From NCBI GenBank assembly GCA_003518245.1, contig DOZA01000339.1, positions 1 through 25,036 of the forward strand: a DNA stretch of 25,036 bases, given 5' to 3'. A program made the position numbers and the translations under genes. This DNA comes from Bacteroidales bacterium (GTDB taxonomy: Bacteria > Bacteroidota > Bacteroidia > Bacteroidales > VadinHA17). Shown one piece after another: positions 1 to 9,064 of the stretch; within the stretch, counting starts at the first letter, position 1, and every line of letters begins with the position of its first letter. The notes below the pieces were generated by a model. That model saw only the letters and a program-made list of their open reading frames with translations. It made no database searches and had not been told where the DNA came from.

Positions 1-2
1 TG

Positions 3-923
3 GGTTATATGAGGCGCAATAATGAACTACAAAATCAGGTAAACGTATCATATAATATTTATCAGCCTTTCTGGAAAATATTAAGCGCGCGAAATTCAAT
101 CTCGTACAGGCATACGATGTTATATACGCCTAGGGTGTTTACCGGTTCCGAGTTCAATCTGAACTCAAATGTGACCTTTAAAAACCATCTTACTTTCTTT
201 CTGAGGGCTGAATACAAACCTGATGGTGTTGATGATTATTATGAGCCGCGTGTTGAAGGCTGGTATTATCACAGGGGAAAAGAATTATCAGCCTCTACAT
301 GGTTAAGCACAGATCGCAGCAAGAAACTATCTGGAAATATACGGCTCAGTTATAATAAAATATGGTCGCCTTATGATCAGTATAAATACACTTTTTCAAT
401 AAGGCCAACGTTAAAGCTTACAAACAGGTTTTCAATTGATTATGAGATTGAATTAAGGAACAGTACGAATGATATAGGTTGTGTTGGTTATGATGATGAG
501 CAGGAAGAAATATATTTCGGTTTAAGGAATAATATAACCATAGAGAATAAGTTACAGTCAGGTTTTATTTTTTCAGCCAATTCATACCTGTCGGCTCGTC
601 TGCGACATTACTGGTCAAGAGCCGATTACCTGGATCAGTATTACACCCTTAACAGGGACGGGTCTTTGACAGAGGCTGATAATGACAGTAATTATGATTA
701 CAATTATAATGCATGGAATATTGACCTTGTATATACCTGGAGGTTTGCACCCGGCAGTGAAATGTCTGTTGTCTGGAAAAACGCCATATATTCCGGTACA
801 GACCAGATTTTTTATGATTTCAGGGAAAATATGAGGTATATGTTTGATACAACCATGTCAAATAGTTTCTCACTCAAAATTTTATATTACCTTGATTGGA
901 TGTATTTCCAGAAAAGGAAGTAA
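3..923 (+). CDS. DUF5916 family outer-membrane protein, C-terminal part (5' truncated by window)
   Basis: The frame is already open at base 3 (Gly-Tyr before the first Met), so only the C-terminal ~306 residues are present and the true start lies upstream. The visible part is rich in alternating aromatic/polar strands typical of an outer-membrane beta-barrel, and begins GYMRRNN and ends with the SFSLKILYYLDWMYFQ-type tail seen in DUF5916 proteins. In that family an N-terminal CBM9-like carbohydrate-binding domain precedes a barrel-like C-terminal region; the CBM9 part would be outside this window. Its substrate is not known. It is followed 30 nt later by the DUF4293 gene on the same strand. 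The family call rests on the C-terminal half alone; another Bacteroidota barrel protein is the alternative. Confidence 0.75.
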   Translation, partial: GYMRRNNELQNQVNVSYNIYQPFWKILSARNSISYRHTMLYTPRVFTGSEFNLNSNVTFKNHLTFFLRAEYKPDGVDDYYEPRVEGWYYHRGKELSASTWLSTDRSKKLSGNIRLSYNKIWSPYDQYKYTFSIRPTLKLTNRFSIDYEIELRNSTNDIGCVGYDDEQEEIYFGLRNNITIENKLQSGFIFSANSYLSARLRHYWSRADYLDQYYTLNRDGSLTEADNDSNYDYNYNAWNIDLVYTWRFAPGSEMSVVWKNAIYSGTDQIFYDFRENMRYMFDTTMSNSFSLKILYYLDWMYFQKRK

Positions 924-953
924 TTTTGCATAGTATCAAATAAGAAATATTTT

Positions 954-1421
954 ATGATCCAGAGAATACAGACCCTTTACCTGGCTGTTGCTACAGCTTT
1001 ATCAGTTTTTTTACTTAAAGGCCCTATTGTCAGACTGGTATCTGATACAGGACAAGCCTATGAATTGAATTTCAAGGGTATTTATTCAATTGAGAGTAAT
1101 CTTGTTGGTGAAACAATTGAGAAAAGCCTCCCGCTCACTTTTATACTTATAGCTGTACCAGTATTTTTTTTAATCGCTATTTTTCTTTACCGGAGGCGTA
1201 AGTTACAGATACGTATAACTGTTTTTACCACTCTTTTACTTTTAGGAGCTTTCCTGCTTATGATATTTTATATTTTTTACACGGGCCGCAAGCTTGAAGC
1301 TGAACTTATTTTCAACATAAAGCTTACCTTTCCTGTTATTGGTGCAATATTTGGTTACCTGGCTTTCCGCAGTATATTAAAGGATGAGTTATTAATCAAA
1401 TCATATGACAGGATAAGGTAA
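954..1421 (+). CDS. DUF4293 family integral membrane protein
   Basis: A 155-residue membrane protein starting MIQRIQTLYLAVA, the characteristic opening of DUF4293 proteins, which are almost confined to Bacteroidota. Four hydrophobic segments are visible at about residues 8-24, 59-78, 88-109 and 120-140, with basic connecting loops (YRRRKLQIR at ~78-86). The segment between the first two helices (~25-58) is polar and probably faces the periplasm. No catalytic motif is visible and the function of the family is unknown. The gene follows the DUF5916 gene closely and ends 6 nt from the stop of pyrI, which converges from the other strand. Confidence 0.8.
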   Translation: MIQRIQTLYLAVATALSVFLLKGPIVRLVSDTGQAYELNFKGIYSIESNLVGETIEKSLPLTFILIAVPVFFLIAIFLYRRRKLQIRITVFTTLLLLGAFLLMIFYIFYTGRKLEAELIFNIKLTFPVIGAIFGYLAFRSILKDELLIKSYDRIR

Positions 1422-1427
1422 TAATAA

Positions 1428-1886
1428 TTAAAGTATTACCATATGCTCCTGGTCGGTAATCTTTTCGCAGTAATGACATTTTAGTGACACATTCTTTTTT
1501 GACACAACCCTGAACCTGGTAGTTACCGATTCAAAATTTGTAATGCATTGTGGGTTTACACATTTGGCAATACCTGTAATCTCATCAGGTACTTCCACGA
1601 CACTCTTTTCTACAACTTCATATCCCTTAATAATATTTAGTTTGGCTTCAGGAGCTACCAGTGCTATACGATTAATGTCATCATCTTCGAAATATACTCC
1701 GGCTAGTTTTATAATGGCCTTGCGGCCCAGCTTCTTGCTTTCAAGGTTTGTCCCAAAAGTAATTTGATTGCTTATCTTGTCCAATCCAAGTATCTGTATA
1801 ACTTTAAATAAACTGGATGCAGGTATATGATCTATTACCGTTCCGTTTTCAATTGCACTTACACTTAATTGTTTTGGTTCTTTCAT
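1428..1886 (-). CDS. pyrI: Aspartate carbamoyltransferase regulatory subunit
   Basis: A 152-residue protein of the usual PyrI length. The N-terminal ~100 residues form the nucleotide-binding allosteric domain (VSAIENGTVIDHIPA near the start). The C-terminal zinc domain has four cysteines, C109 and C114 (CVNPQC) and C137 and C140 (CHYC), which in the family bind the structural zinc that joins PyrI to the catalytic chains. The protein sits in the cytosolic ATCase holoenzyme and mediates feedback control by nucleotides at the first committed step of pyrimidine synthesis. It lies 11 nt downstream of pyrB on the same strand, a standard pyrBI operon. All zinc ligands are present, so the subunit looks functional. 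Confidence 0.95.
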   Translation of the reverse strand: MKEPKQLSVSAIENGTVIDHIPASSLFKVIQILGLDKISNQITFGTNLESKKLGRKAIIKLAGVYFEDDDINRIALVAPEAKLNIIKGYEVVEKSVVEVPDEITGIAKCVNPQCITNFESVTTRFRVVSKKNVSLKCHYCEKITDQEHMVIL

Positions 1887-1897
1887 GGTAAAAAGTT

Positions 1898-2806
1898 TTA
1901 TTTCAGATCAAGTAAACGGGTTATGATAGCCTGCCTGGTAAATACTCCGTTAAGGGCCTGCTGGAAATAATAAGATTTTTTATTTTTATCAACATCAGTA
2001 TGTATCTCATTAACCCTGGGCAGGGGATGCAGTACTCTCATATTGTCCTTTGTATTCTTCAGCATGTGATTGCGAAGAACATATACATTCTTTACCTTTT
2101 CATATTCCATCGAGTCACTGAAACGTTCTTTCTGAACCCTTGTCATATAGATTATGTCAGCCTTTTTTATTATGTCCGTGAAATCAGAGTGCTCATAGTA
2201 TCTGAGGCCCAGTTTATCCAGGTATAACTTGTATTCAACAGGCATTCTCAGTTCTTCAGGTGAAATGAAATTAAAAGTGGTATTCCACCTGGACATTGCC
2301 ATTAAGAGTGAATGTACGGTACGTCCATATTTAAGGTCACCAACCAGGAAAATATTAAGATTATCAAGGCTGCCCTGAGTTTTTCTTATAGAATACATGT
2401 CTAACATTGTTTGCGTAGGATGCTGATTGGCACCATCTCCTGCATTTACTACCGGAACATCTGCTATTTCACTTGCCAGGCGGGCACTACCTTCAATAGG
2501 GTGTCTCATTACTATAAGGTCACAATAATTATTAACTGTGCGAATAGTGTCATAAAGCGATTCCCCTTTGGTAACACTAGAGGATGAAGCATCAGTAAAA
2601 CCTACAATTTTGCCTTTAAGGCGTGAAATTGCACTTTCAAAACTCAGACGTGTACGTGTTGAGGGCTCAAAGAAAAGTGTAGCTATTACCTTACCTTCAA
2701 GTATTGGCTGGCTTGGCTGTTTCTCGAATTCTTCGGCGAGATCGAGTATAGATACCATTTCTTCAGTACTTAAGTCATCGATCGAAACCAGGCTCTTGTT
2801 CTCCAT
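1898..2806 (-). CDS. pyrB: Aspartate carbamoyltransferase catalytic subunit
   Basis: This 302-residue enzyme condenses carbamoyl phosphate and L-aspartate to N-carbamoyl-aspartate in de novo pyrimidine synthesis. The carbamoyl-phosphate loop STRTR is at residues 49-53, the mobile SSSVTKGES loop at about 76-83, the [10 protein letters not shown] segment at 123-132, and the HPLPR motif at 260-264. Length and motif order are normal. It is the first gene of a pyrB-pyrI operon, preceded by a TAACTTTG -7 element about 39 nt before the start. I see no leader peptide or attenuator of the enterobacterial kind in the 108-nt upstream gap. Confidence 0.96.
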   Translation of the reverse strand: MENKSLVSIDDLSTEEMVSILDLAEEFEKQPSQPILEGKVIATLFFEPSTRTRLSFESAISRLKGKIVGFTDASSSSVTKGESLYDTIRTVNNYCDLIVMRHPIEGSARLASEIADVPVVNAGDGANQHPTQTMLDMYSIRKTQGSLDNLNIFLVGDLKYGRTVHSLLMAMSRWNTTFNFISPEELRMPVEYKLYLDKLGLRYYEHSDFTDIIKKADIIYMTRVQKERFSDSMEYEKVKNVYVLRNHMLKNTKDNMRVLHPLPRVNEIHTDVDKNKKSYYFQQALNGVFTRQAIITRLLDLK

Positions 2807-2844
2807 TAATCAGTTTTTTAAATGATTAAAAAATATTAATTAAG

Positions 2845-2852
2845 CAAAGTTA
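2845..2852 (-). promoter_or_regulatory. Bacteroidota-type -7 promoter element for pyrBI
   Basis: Read on the minus strand the site is TAACTTTG, an exact match to the Bacteroidota TAnnTTTG -7 consensus. It lies about 39 nt upstream of the pyrB start, in the gap between pyrB and the YigZ gene. The expected TTTG -33 box is weak here: the nearest match is GTTG. Confidence 0.55.
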
Positions 2853-2914
2853 TAAACTATGTATTATTTCAACCTGTTTGTTAATAATTTATTTAAAAAT
2901 AGAGTATAATAAGT

Positions 2915-3520
2915 TCAATTTAATATTTTTTCAAACTTCAGTTTGTCTATTAGCTCAAGCCTGGTCTTAATTTTTTTTTCCAGTGATGCCCTGAAACGTA
3001 TTTTCATTGAACAGTCCATCTCAAATACCTGGTCAGTTTGTTCCATGTTTTCTTCCTTGACTATTCTCATTACATCATTCATGGAAGTATAGGGGAAGTG
3101 TAAATTATAACGGCAATCAATTGTTTTTTTTATTATTTCAGCATTTTGTAATGCTTCTTTTGCTGCACTCCTATACGCATTTATTAAACCCCCTGTACCG
3201 AGCAGCGTGCCACCAAAATACCGTACAACAATAATCAGAATATTAGTAAGTCCAAATGATCTTATCTGTCCCAAAATAGGATTACCTGCCGTGCCAGAAG
3301 GCTCTCCATCGTCATTAACCCTCCAGTTATCATCAGTTGTACCAAGTTTATAAGCATAGCAATGGTGACGGGCATCATGATATTGCTTTCTTATATTTTC
3401 CAGTATTCCCCTTATTTCATCATCTGAAACTACAGGAACAGCTATCCCAATAAACTTACTTCCCCTGTCTTTGAAACGACCTGTTGATTGCTTACTGATA
3501 CTTTTATATTCGTCTTCCAT
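2915..3520 (-). CDS. YigZ/IMPACT family protein
   Basis: A 201-residue protein of the YigZ/IMPACT family, with the signature DDGEPSGTAG at residues 70-79 followed by VVRYFGGTLLGTGGL at about 98-112. The N-terminal half carries the UPF0029/IMPACT fold and the C-terminal part (~135-201) the DUF1949-like ferredoxin fold. The eukaryotic relative IMPACT regulates the kinase GCN2; the bacterial role is unsettled but often linked to ribosomes or RNA. It is the last gene of a trmJ-like / transporter / yigZ operon, starting 13 nt after the transporter stop. Family assignment is firm, biochemical role is not. Confidence 0.9.
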   Translation of the reverse strand: MEDEYKSISKQSTGRFKDRGSKFIGIAVPVVSDDEIRGILENIRKQYHDARHHCYAYKLGTTDDNWRVNDDGEPSGTAGNPILGQIRSFGLTNILIIVVRYFGGTLLGTGGLINAYRSAAKEALQNAEIIKKTIDCRYNLHFPYTSMNDVMRIVKEENMEQTDQVFEMDCSMKIRFRASLEKKIKTRLELIDKLKFEKILN

Positions 3521-3533
3521 TAATTTGAACTGA

Positions 3534-4394
3534 TTAAATATAGCTCAGAAAAATTATAGTCAGAACAGATAAAACTATTCCTGCTTTATTTAATATACTC
3601 AATTTCTCACCGAAAAGAATAAGAGCTATTATAACAGATAGTACAACTATACCCATATTATTTATGCCAAATACTATAGAACTATCAAATATATTACTTT
3701 CTAGGGCCATAATAATACCATATAATGAACCAAAATTAACGAACCCGAGTATAATACCGGCAATGATTACCATAAACACACTTTTATTTCTTATCGTACT
3801 TTTTCTGAACAGGCTGAAGATAATCCCTGTAATAGCTGAAATGGAAAACAGAATTGATGAAAACATTATTGGTCCCTGGTCAACGATATGTACTTCCTGT
3901 GTGTATTTAATAAGCGAGTCTATCAATCCTGTACCCATGAAAAGGATAACTGGAAATAATACTACCAGTAAACCTTTATTTTTTGCTTTATTCCTGTTAT
4001 AAGTTGTCATGAAAACTGATAGTAAGGCGAGGAGTATCCCCGTTATTTTAAGTACACTAACAGTTTCATTAAAATAAAAAAGAGAGAAGGTAATAGGTAT
4101 TACAACCGACATTTTGGAAGCAACTGTTGTTACTGCAATCCCTGCCTTTTGTGTGGATATGGCTATCACAAAAAACATTACTATGAATAGAATACCAATA
4201 ATAACAGCCATTGGCATCCATCCTGCAACAAGATCAGATCTTTCAGGAAGACCACCAATGGCAAATCCAAGAATGGCCGCGGTAAAATAATTAATGACTA
4301 TTATCCTGAATATATCCAGTTTAATATTACCGGCTATTTTGAAAACAACCATTATACCGGTGGTTGATATTATGCATAATAGAAGATATATCAT
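3534..4394 (-). CDS. EamA/DMT-superfamily transporter
   Basis: A 286-residue protein with about ten hydrophobic helices arranged as two five-helix repeats, the standard drug/metabolite transporter layout. The repeat ends are recognisable: FNETVSVLKITGILLALLSV closes the first half and FGEKLSILNKAGIVLSVLTI closes the second, each with an acidic residue before the last helix as is usual for EamA domains. It would sit in the inner membrane as a small-solute exporter or permease; the substrate cannot be read from the sequence. Its start overlaps the stop of the trmJ-like gene by 4 nt (ATGA), indicating translational coupling within the operon. Confidence 0.88.
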   Translation of the reverse strand: MIYLLLCIISTTGIMVVFKIAGNIKLDIFRIIVINYFTAAILGFAIGGLPERSDLVAGWMPMAVIIGILFIVMFFVIAISTQKAGIAVTTVASKMSVVIPITFSLFYFNETVSVLKITGILLALLSVFMTTYNRNKAKNKGLLVVLFPVILFMGTGLIDSLIKYTQEVHIVDQGPIMFSSILFSISAITGIIFSLFRKSTIRNKSVFMVIIAGIILGFVNFGSLYGIIMALESNIFDSSIVFGINNMGIVVLSVIIALILFGEKLSILNKAGIVLSVLTIIFLSYI

Positions 4395-5089
4395 TTTTGT
4401 CCCTTATTGTATTTTTTGAGTAATGAGTTAATTATTGAATGTATTAATCTGATATCCTTTGTTGAAGCCAGGGATATGCGTTCCATTATCCTTCCTTTCA
4501 GTGTCTTATTTTTGGCGATTACAGTATCAGATAACAGGTAGTTAATTTTAATTATGAGTTGCTTTAGAGAGGCTTCCTCAGGATTCTTTTTTATGCCAGG
4601 ACTTCCATTTCTATCAATATCACTCAACATATATGCATATATCATTACTGCCTGTGAAAGGTTCAGTAAAGGATAATTTACAGCCATTGAAATATTACTT
4701 GTTATATCACATGATGCCATCTGTGAATTGCTCAGACCAGATTCTTCGCCCCCGAATACGAGTGCTATTTTACTGTAATCATTCTGCCTCTCTTCCAAAA
4801 AGGATTTAAGTTCCCCAATCTCAATATATTCACTTTTTGAGATTCTATGTCTTGTAGTAGTGCCTATAATCAAATCATAACCTTCAGCCGCTTCTTTGAG
4901 ATTTGAGAAAACCTTTGCTTTGTCAAGTATATCTTTTGATCCATGTGCTAGCCACTGCGCTTTGCCAGTTTTGTAATCGCAAGGATTAACCAGACAAAGC
5001 TTTCTAAAACCCATGGTTTTAATGGCACGAGCTGCTGATCCGATATTCTCGGGCACTCTTGGTTCAACAAGGATAAATGCTAAATCCAC
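4391..5089 (-). CDS. TrmJ/SpoU-type RNA 2'-O-methyltransferase
   Basis: A 232-residue SPOUT-class methyltransferase. The N-terminus has the LVEPRVPENIGSAARA motif (residues 7-22, with the conserved Asn14 and Arg21). The SAM-binding trefoil-knot motifs are FGGEESGLSN (112-121) and NYPLLNLSQAV (138-148). This pattern is that of TrmJ, which methylates the ribose at position 32 of tRNAs, and of close relatives; the C-terminal ~70 residues form the helical extension typical of TrmJ. It probably acts in the cytosol as a dimer. It heads a three-gene minus-strand operon, with the transporter start overlapping its stop. Exact target RNA is inferred, not shown. Confidence 0.85.
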   Translation of the reverse strand: MDLAFILVEPRVPENIGSAARAIKTMGFRKLCLVNPCDYKTGKAQWLAHGSKDILDKAKVFSNLKEAAEGYDLIIGTTTRHRISKSEYIEIGELKSFLEERQNDYSKIALVFGGEESGLSNSQMASCDITSNISMAVNYPLLNLSQAVMIYAYMLSDIDRNGSPGIKKNPEEASLKQLIIKINYLLSDTVIAKNKTLKGRIMERISLASTKDIRLIHSIINSLLKKYNKGQK

Positions 5090-5144
5090 TATTTGAAATT
5101 TTATACAAATATTCCTAAAAAATAACTTATCAGAAAATAATATA

Positions 5145-5152
5145 TAAATTTG
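5145..5152 (+). promoter_or_regulatory. Putative -7 element upstream of the GroES-like gene
   Basis: TAAATTTG matches the TAnnTTTG Bacteroidota -7 consensus and lies 23-26 nt before the possible starts of the downstream gene. No clear TTTG -33 box was found at the right distance, so this is a moderate call in AT-rich DNA. Confidence 0.4.
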
Positions 5153-5175
5153 TCAGTACTTACAGAAATAATGAG

Positions 5176-5562
5176 GTGATGAATGTACTTTTAGACGAGA
5201 AAGATCTTAATAAGCTTATTGTTGTTGGTGACAGGATACTGATAAAACCAAAAACTCCACAATCAAAGACTAAATCAGGTCTTTATCTTCCTCCTGGTGT
5301 TCACGAAAATGAGAAGGTACAGGTTGGCTATGTGCTTAAAGTAGGCCCTGGATATCCTATACCAGCAATTACCGATGTTGATGAACCATGGAAGAGGAGA
5401 AACGAGGAGCCACAATATGTTCCACTACAGCCAAAGGAGGGAGACCTGGCTGTATATATGCAGGATACATCTGTAGAAATAGAGTTTAATAAAGAAAAAT
5501 ATGTGGTTGTTTCTCAGTCCAGCATATTGCTTCTTGCCAGGGACGAAGGTTTATTTGAGTAA
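5176..5562 (+). CDS. GroES-like co-chaperonin family protein
   Basis: A 128-residue protein with GroES features: the VVGDRILIKPK strand at residues 16-26, a mobile-loop-like KTKSGLYLPP at 31-40, the KVQVGYVLKVGPG strand at 47-59, and a C-terminal strand YVVVSQSSILLL. It is longer than classical GroES (~95) because of a hydrophilic Pro/Glu-rich insert at about 61-85 (including EPWKRRNEEP). No groEL is adjacent, so it may be a divergent paralog instead of the main co-chaperonin. Two starts are possible, GTG at 5176 and ATG at 5179; ATG 5179 is simpler. It is followed 39 nt later by the multiheme cytochrome gene. Confidence 0.8.
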   Translation: MMNVLLDEKDLNKLIVVGDRILIKPKTPQSKTKSGLYLPPGVHENEKVQVGYVLKVGPGYPIPAITDVDEPWKRRNEEPQYVPLQPKEGDLAVYMQDTSVEIEFNKEKYVVVSQSSILLLARDEGLFE

Positions 5563-5601
5563 ATTGTTTCTTATCATAAGGTTCTAAAAATTATTATTTC
5601 T

Positions 5602-7977
5602 ATGAAATCCAGATCTTTTATCCTTTTAGTATTTTTGTTTATCATAATTGCAGGGGTTGTTGTACTTATTACATTACGAAATGCAAAGTATAAAGACCTT
5701 AAAGATCGTGTAGCTTCTTACTCCGGCAGTAAAAGCTGCCAGCCATGCCATGAAAGATTTTACCAGTTGTGGCATGATTCTCACCATGGAATGGCAATGC
5801 AACCTGTTACCAGGAAATTCGTGGAGGATAATATAAAAACTTTCAACCAGAGAATAAAGGTAGGGACTGATATATTTGAAGTTACGATGGAGGGAGATAC
5901 CCTGGTTTTTAAGGAGACAAAGAGATCAGGTCAGTTAGCTAAATACCCGGCTATACATACTATGGGCGGTAAGTATATTTATTATTTCCTTACTCCTCTT
6001 GAAGGAGGACGCTTACAGGTTCTTCCGCTGGCTTATGATTGTAAGACCGATAGCTGGTATAATAATCCTGAAAGCGGGGTCAGGCATTTTGAAACACTCG
6101 AAGATGCACCACTTGACTGGATGAATCATCTATATACCTTTAATACAACCTGTTATAATTGTCACGTTAGCCAGCTTGAGACAAATTATGATCTGGATCA
6201 AAATACATATAATACTACATGGAGGGAACCCGGGATAAATTGTGAAACATGCCACGGACCATGTTATGATCATATAGTGGAATGTGTAAAAGCAGGTGAT
6301 GACAATATACCTGAAGACCTGAAAATTGTGCAGACAAGTAAATATACGCCTGATCAGAACAATGCAGCCTGTGGATCATGTCATGCTAAAGCTACTGTTA
6401 TTGCCCAGGAATATGAACCTAGAGCAAGGTTTTATGATTATTTCGATCTTATTACCCTTGAGAATCATGATTTTTATGCCGATGGACGTGATCTGGGAGA
6501 GAATTACACAATGACACTATGGGAAATGAATAAATGTTCTGCCAGTGGAGGCCTTCATTGTGTAGACTGTCATACATCGAGTGGGAGATACCGTTTTGCC
6601 GGTGAAAATGCCAATGACGCTTGCATGCCCTGCCACGCCGATAAAGTAAATAATGTAACTGCTCATACCTTTCATAAAGAAAATTCACCTGGTAGTGAAT
6701 GTATTGCCTGTCATATGCCAAAAACAGTCTTTGCCAGGATGGACAGAAGTGATCACTCTTTTCGTCCACCTATGCCACGTGCAACAATGGCTTTTGGTTC
6801 CCCGAACGCATGTAATATATGTCATGATGATAAAGATGCTGAATGGTCTGAAAGAGAAATAATGAATACTCACAGGCGTGAATACCAGAACGAGACAATT
6901 GAAAATGGATACCTGATAAGAAAAGCAAGGGCAGGAGACTGGTCTGATCTGGATAAAATACTGGCAGGCCTTAATGAAAACAAATTCGATAAGGTTTATA
7001 CCACCTCATTTATTCGCTTGCTTGAAAATTGCGCTGACACGGCAAAATGGGATGTGATTCTCAAACTCACTCATCATGAATCTCCCCTGGTCAGAGGAGC
7101 TGCGGCTCACAGCCTATATAGTAATTATTCAAAACAGGCGTTCAGTCGACTGGTTGAAATGGTTGAGGACGATTATAGGGTGGTAAGATTGAATGCCACT
7201 TTTTCAATAAGTTCCTTTCCTGTGGAATATATAACGGAGCAGAACAGGATTAAGATATCAGAAGCACTTGCCGAATATGAAAACTCACTGGTAACACATC
7301 CTGATAACTGGTCGGCTCATTATAATCTTGGTAACTATTACAGTAATCTTAATGATTTTGATAAAGCCCTGAAAGCCTATTATAATTCTATAAAAATCTA
7401 TCCTGAAGCTATTATGCCTATGGTCAACGCCGGTTTTGTAAATTCGCTTAAGGGAGATTACAGCCAAGCCAAAAACCTTTTTAAAAGGGCATTATCATAT
7501 GCACCTGACCATGAGGCTGCTTTACTTAACCTTGCATTATTGTATGGTGAGACAGGTAATGGCGAACTTGCGAAACAATATTTTAAACGCCTGATGGATG
7601 TCAGTGAAAACAATTCAATAGCAGCTTATAACCTTGCAATCCTTGAGTCAGGTAATGATACCGGGAAAGCTGTTGAACTAAGCAGGAAAGCTATGGAATG
7701 GGATCCGGATAATGCAAAATATGCTTATACACACGCTTTCTACCTGGCTGAGTATGATAATACAGCAGATGCAAAAAAGTTACTTGGAGACCTTATAGAA
7801 AAATTTCCTTCTTTTATTGATTCCTATTTCCTCCTGTCAGACATTTATGCCAGTGAAGATAAATCAGGTATGGCTGTCGACATAATAAATAAGGCACTCA
7901 ATAATCAAAACATCACAATGGAAGAAAAACAAGCATTGCTAAACAGGTTGAATGAGCTTGAAAAAAATGAGAATTAG
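5602..7977 (+). CDS. Octaheme c-type cytochrome fused to HEAT-like and TPR repeats
   Basis: A 791-residue protein with an N-terminal signal anchor (residues ~5-25) and eight CXXCH heme c motifs, first Cys at 46, 184, 214, 257, 320, 341, 367 and 404. The cytochrome part is related in style to the cytochrome c554/nitrite-reductase superfamily. It is followed by a HEAT-like region (~470-560, e.g. ESPLVRGAAAHSLY) and TPR units from ~570 to the end (WSAHYNLGNYYSNLNDFDKALKAY-like). It should be in the periplasm, tethered to the inner membrane, moving electrons or binding a partner through its repeats. The electron donor, acceptor and any catalytic activity are unknown; no quinol oxidase gene lies nearby. 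Database labels such as 'ammonia-forming nitrite reductase' would be unsafe, since no CXXCK motif is present. Confidence 0.88.
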   Translation: MKSRSFILLVFLFIIIAGVVVLITLRNAKYKDLKDRVASYSGSKSCQPCHERFYQLWHDSHHGMAMQPVTRKFVEDNIKTFNQRIKVGTDIFEVTMEGDTLVFKETKRSGQLAKYPAIHTMGGKYIYYFLTPLEGGRLQVLPLAYDCKTDSWYNNPESGVRHFETLEDAPLDWMNHLYTFNTTCYNCHVSQLETNYDLDQNTYNTTWREPGINCETCHGPCYDHIVECVKAGDDNIPEDLKIVQTSKYTPDQNNAACGSCHAKATVIAQEYEPRARFYDYFDLITLENHDFYADGRDLGENYTMTLWEMNKCSASGGLHCVDCHTSSGRYRFAGENANDACMPCHADKVNNVTAHTFHKENSPGSECIACHMPKTVFARMDRSDHSFRPPMPRATMAFGSPNACNICHDDKDAEWSEREIMNTHRREYQNETIENGYLIRKARAGDWSDLDKILAGLNENKFDKVYTTSFIRLLENCADTAKWDVILKLTHHESPLVRGAAAHSLYSNYSKQAFSRLVEMVEDDYRVVRLNATFSISSFPVEYITEQNRIKISEALAEYENSLVTHPDNWSAHYNLGNYYSNLNDFDKALKAYYNSIKIYPEAIMPMVNAGFVNSLKGDYSQAKNLFKRALSYAPDHEAALLNLALLYGETGNGELAKQYFKRLMDVSENNSIAAYNLAILESGNDTGKAVELSRKAMEWDPDNAKYAYTHAFYLAEYDNTADAKKLLGDLIEKFPSFIDSYFLLSDIYASEDKSGMAVDIINKALNNQNITMEEKQALLNRLNELEKNEN

Positions 7978-9064
7978 CAGATTCAAAACTATCCTTTATA
8001 ATAATGTAATACTATATAATGTAAAGGAAGAATATCCGGAACATTCATTATTTTATATTAACCTGGACATCCCACTGCATGAAGACCTGAAACAATTATT
8101 TTCACATTTGTCAGATTATCTCAATGCTTATAAGCTAAATGTATTATCTGGTTTTGCATTTGGGTTTAAGCGTTCTTTTTTTGATGACTTGCCCGGTATA
8201 TTATCTGACTTGATATTCCTGATGCACAATATTTTTGCTGGTTGCCAGATCCAACTTATTTGTACTGACAGTAATAAGGTCATCTCAAAATATTACCAGG
8301 AGGGAGCAAGTATTAAAACACTTGATCATCTGGGCTCACAACTTGTTTATGTAAGTAATATTCAGCCTGTTATAACAGGTAATTATTATAATCAGACATT
8401 TTCCTCATTCATGTTGATGGCTGATATTATCAGGGATCATGGCATAAGCTATAAAGAACTTGTCCGGACCTGGCTATATGTTGATAATATACTCGATTGG
8501 TATAATACACTTAATAAAGTACGTAACGACTTTTACAGACATGAAGGTATATTTGATGGATTAATACCTGCAAGCACCGGCATAGGTCTGGGAAATGTCT
8601 ATAATAAATGTATTCTGGTCAATGCCTTATGTATAAAAGGGCAAGACACAGATGATATGATCAGGATGGTTGATTCACCTCTTCAGTGTTCTGCTACAGA
8701 TTACAAAAGCTCTTTCAGCAGGGGAGTGGAGATTAAACATCTTACATCCAGTAGATTGCTTGTTAGCGGCACAGCCTCAATTAGTGCAGGAGGTTATACC
8801 CTTCACACAGGCAGTGTGAAACGACAAATTGACCATACAATGAAAGTGGTCAGGGCTCTTTTGAAGGAAGAAAATTATGAATGGGAAAATATTGTACGTG
8901 CTATTGCCTATTTCAAAAAGCCTGAAGATATAAAGTATTTTAGAGATTATTGCCTTGAGAATGACATTGATATTTCTTATATGCTTACTGTTGGCGGTAC
9001 TATATGCAGAGATGATCTATTATTTGAAATAGAATTAGATGCAGTTAAACAAATATGTCACTGA
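7952..9064 (+). CDS. Chorismatase-like protein with C-terminal Rid (YjgF) domain
   Basis: A 370-residue cytosolic protein. The C-terminal third is Rid-like (SISAGGYTLHTGSVKRQIDHTM, ~276-297, then VVRALLKEENYEWENIVRAIAYF). Upstream are a PASTGIGLG motif (~207-215) and a SPLQCSATDYKSSFSRG-like segment (~243-259). This order resembles the FkbO/Hyg5/XanB2 chorismatase group, which converts chorismate to dihydroxycyclohexadiene or hydroxybenzoate products. In that group a catalytic Glu lies near the C-terminus; here LLFEIELDAV has a candidate. The activity is inferred from distant similarity. The gene starts inside the 3' end of the cytochrome gene (ATG 7952, or ATG 7967), and its stop overlaps the converging NamZ-like gene by 7 nt. 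Confidence 0.65.
   Translation: MSLKKMRISRFKTILYNNVILYNVKEEYPEHSLFYINLDIPLHEDLKQLFSHLSDYLNAYKLNVLSGFAFGFKRSFFDDLPGILSDLIFLMHNIFAGCQIQLICTDSNKVISKYYQEGASIKTLDHLGSQLVYVSNIQPVITGNYYNQTFSSFMLMADIIRDHGISYKELVRTWLYVDNILDWYNTLNKVRNDFYRHEGIFDGLIPASTGIGLGNVYNKCILVNALCIKGQDTDDMIRMVDSPLQCSATDYKSSFSRGVEIKHLTSSRLLVSGTASISAGGYTLHTGSVKRQIDHTMKVVRALLKEENYEWENIVRAIAYFKKPEDIKYFRDYCLENDIDISYMLTVGGTICRDDLLFEIELDAVKQICH

Noticed and set aside
5602..7977. Ammonia-forming nitrite reductase (NrfA) identity for the cytochrome
   Set aside because: NrfA normally has five hemes with a CXXCK active-site motif; this protein has eight CXXCH motifs, no CXXCK, and a long repeat tail.
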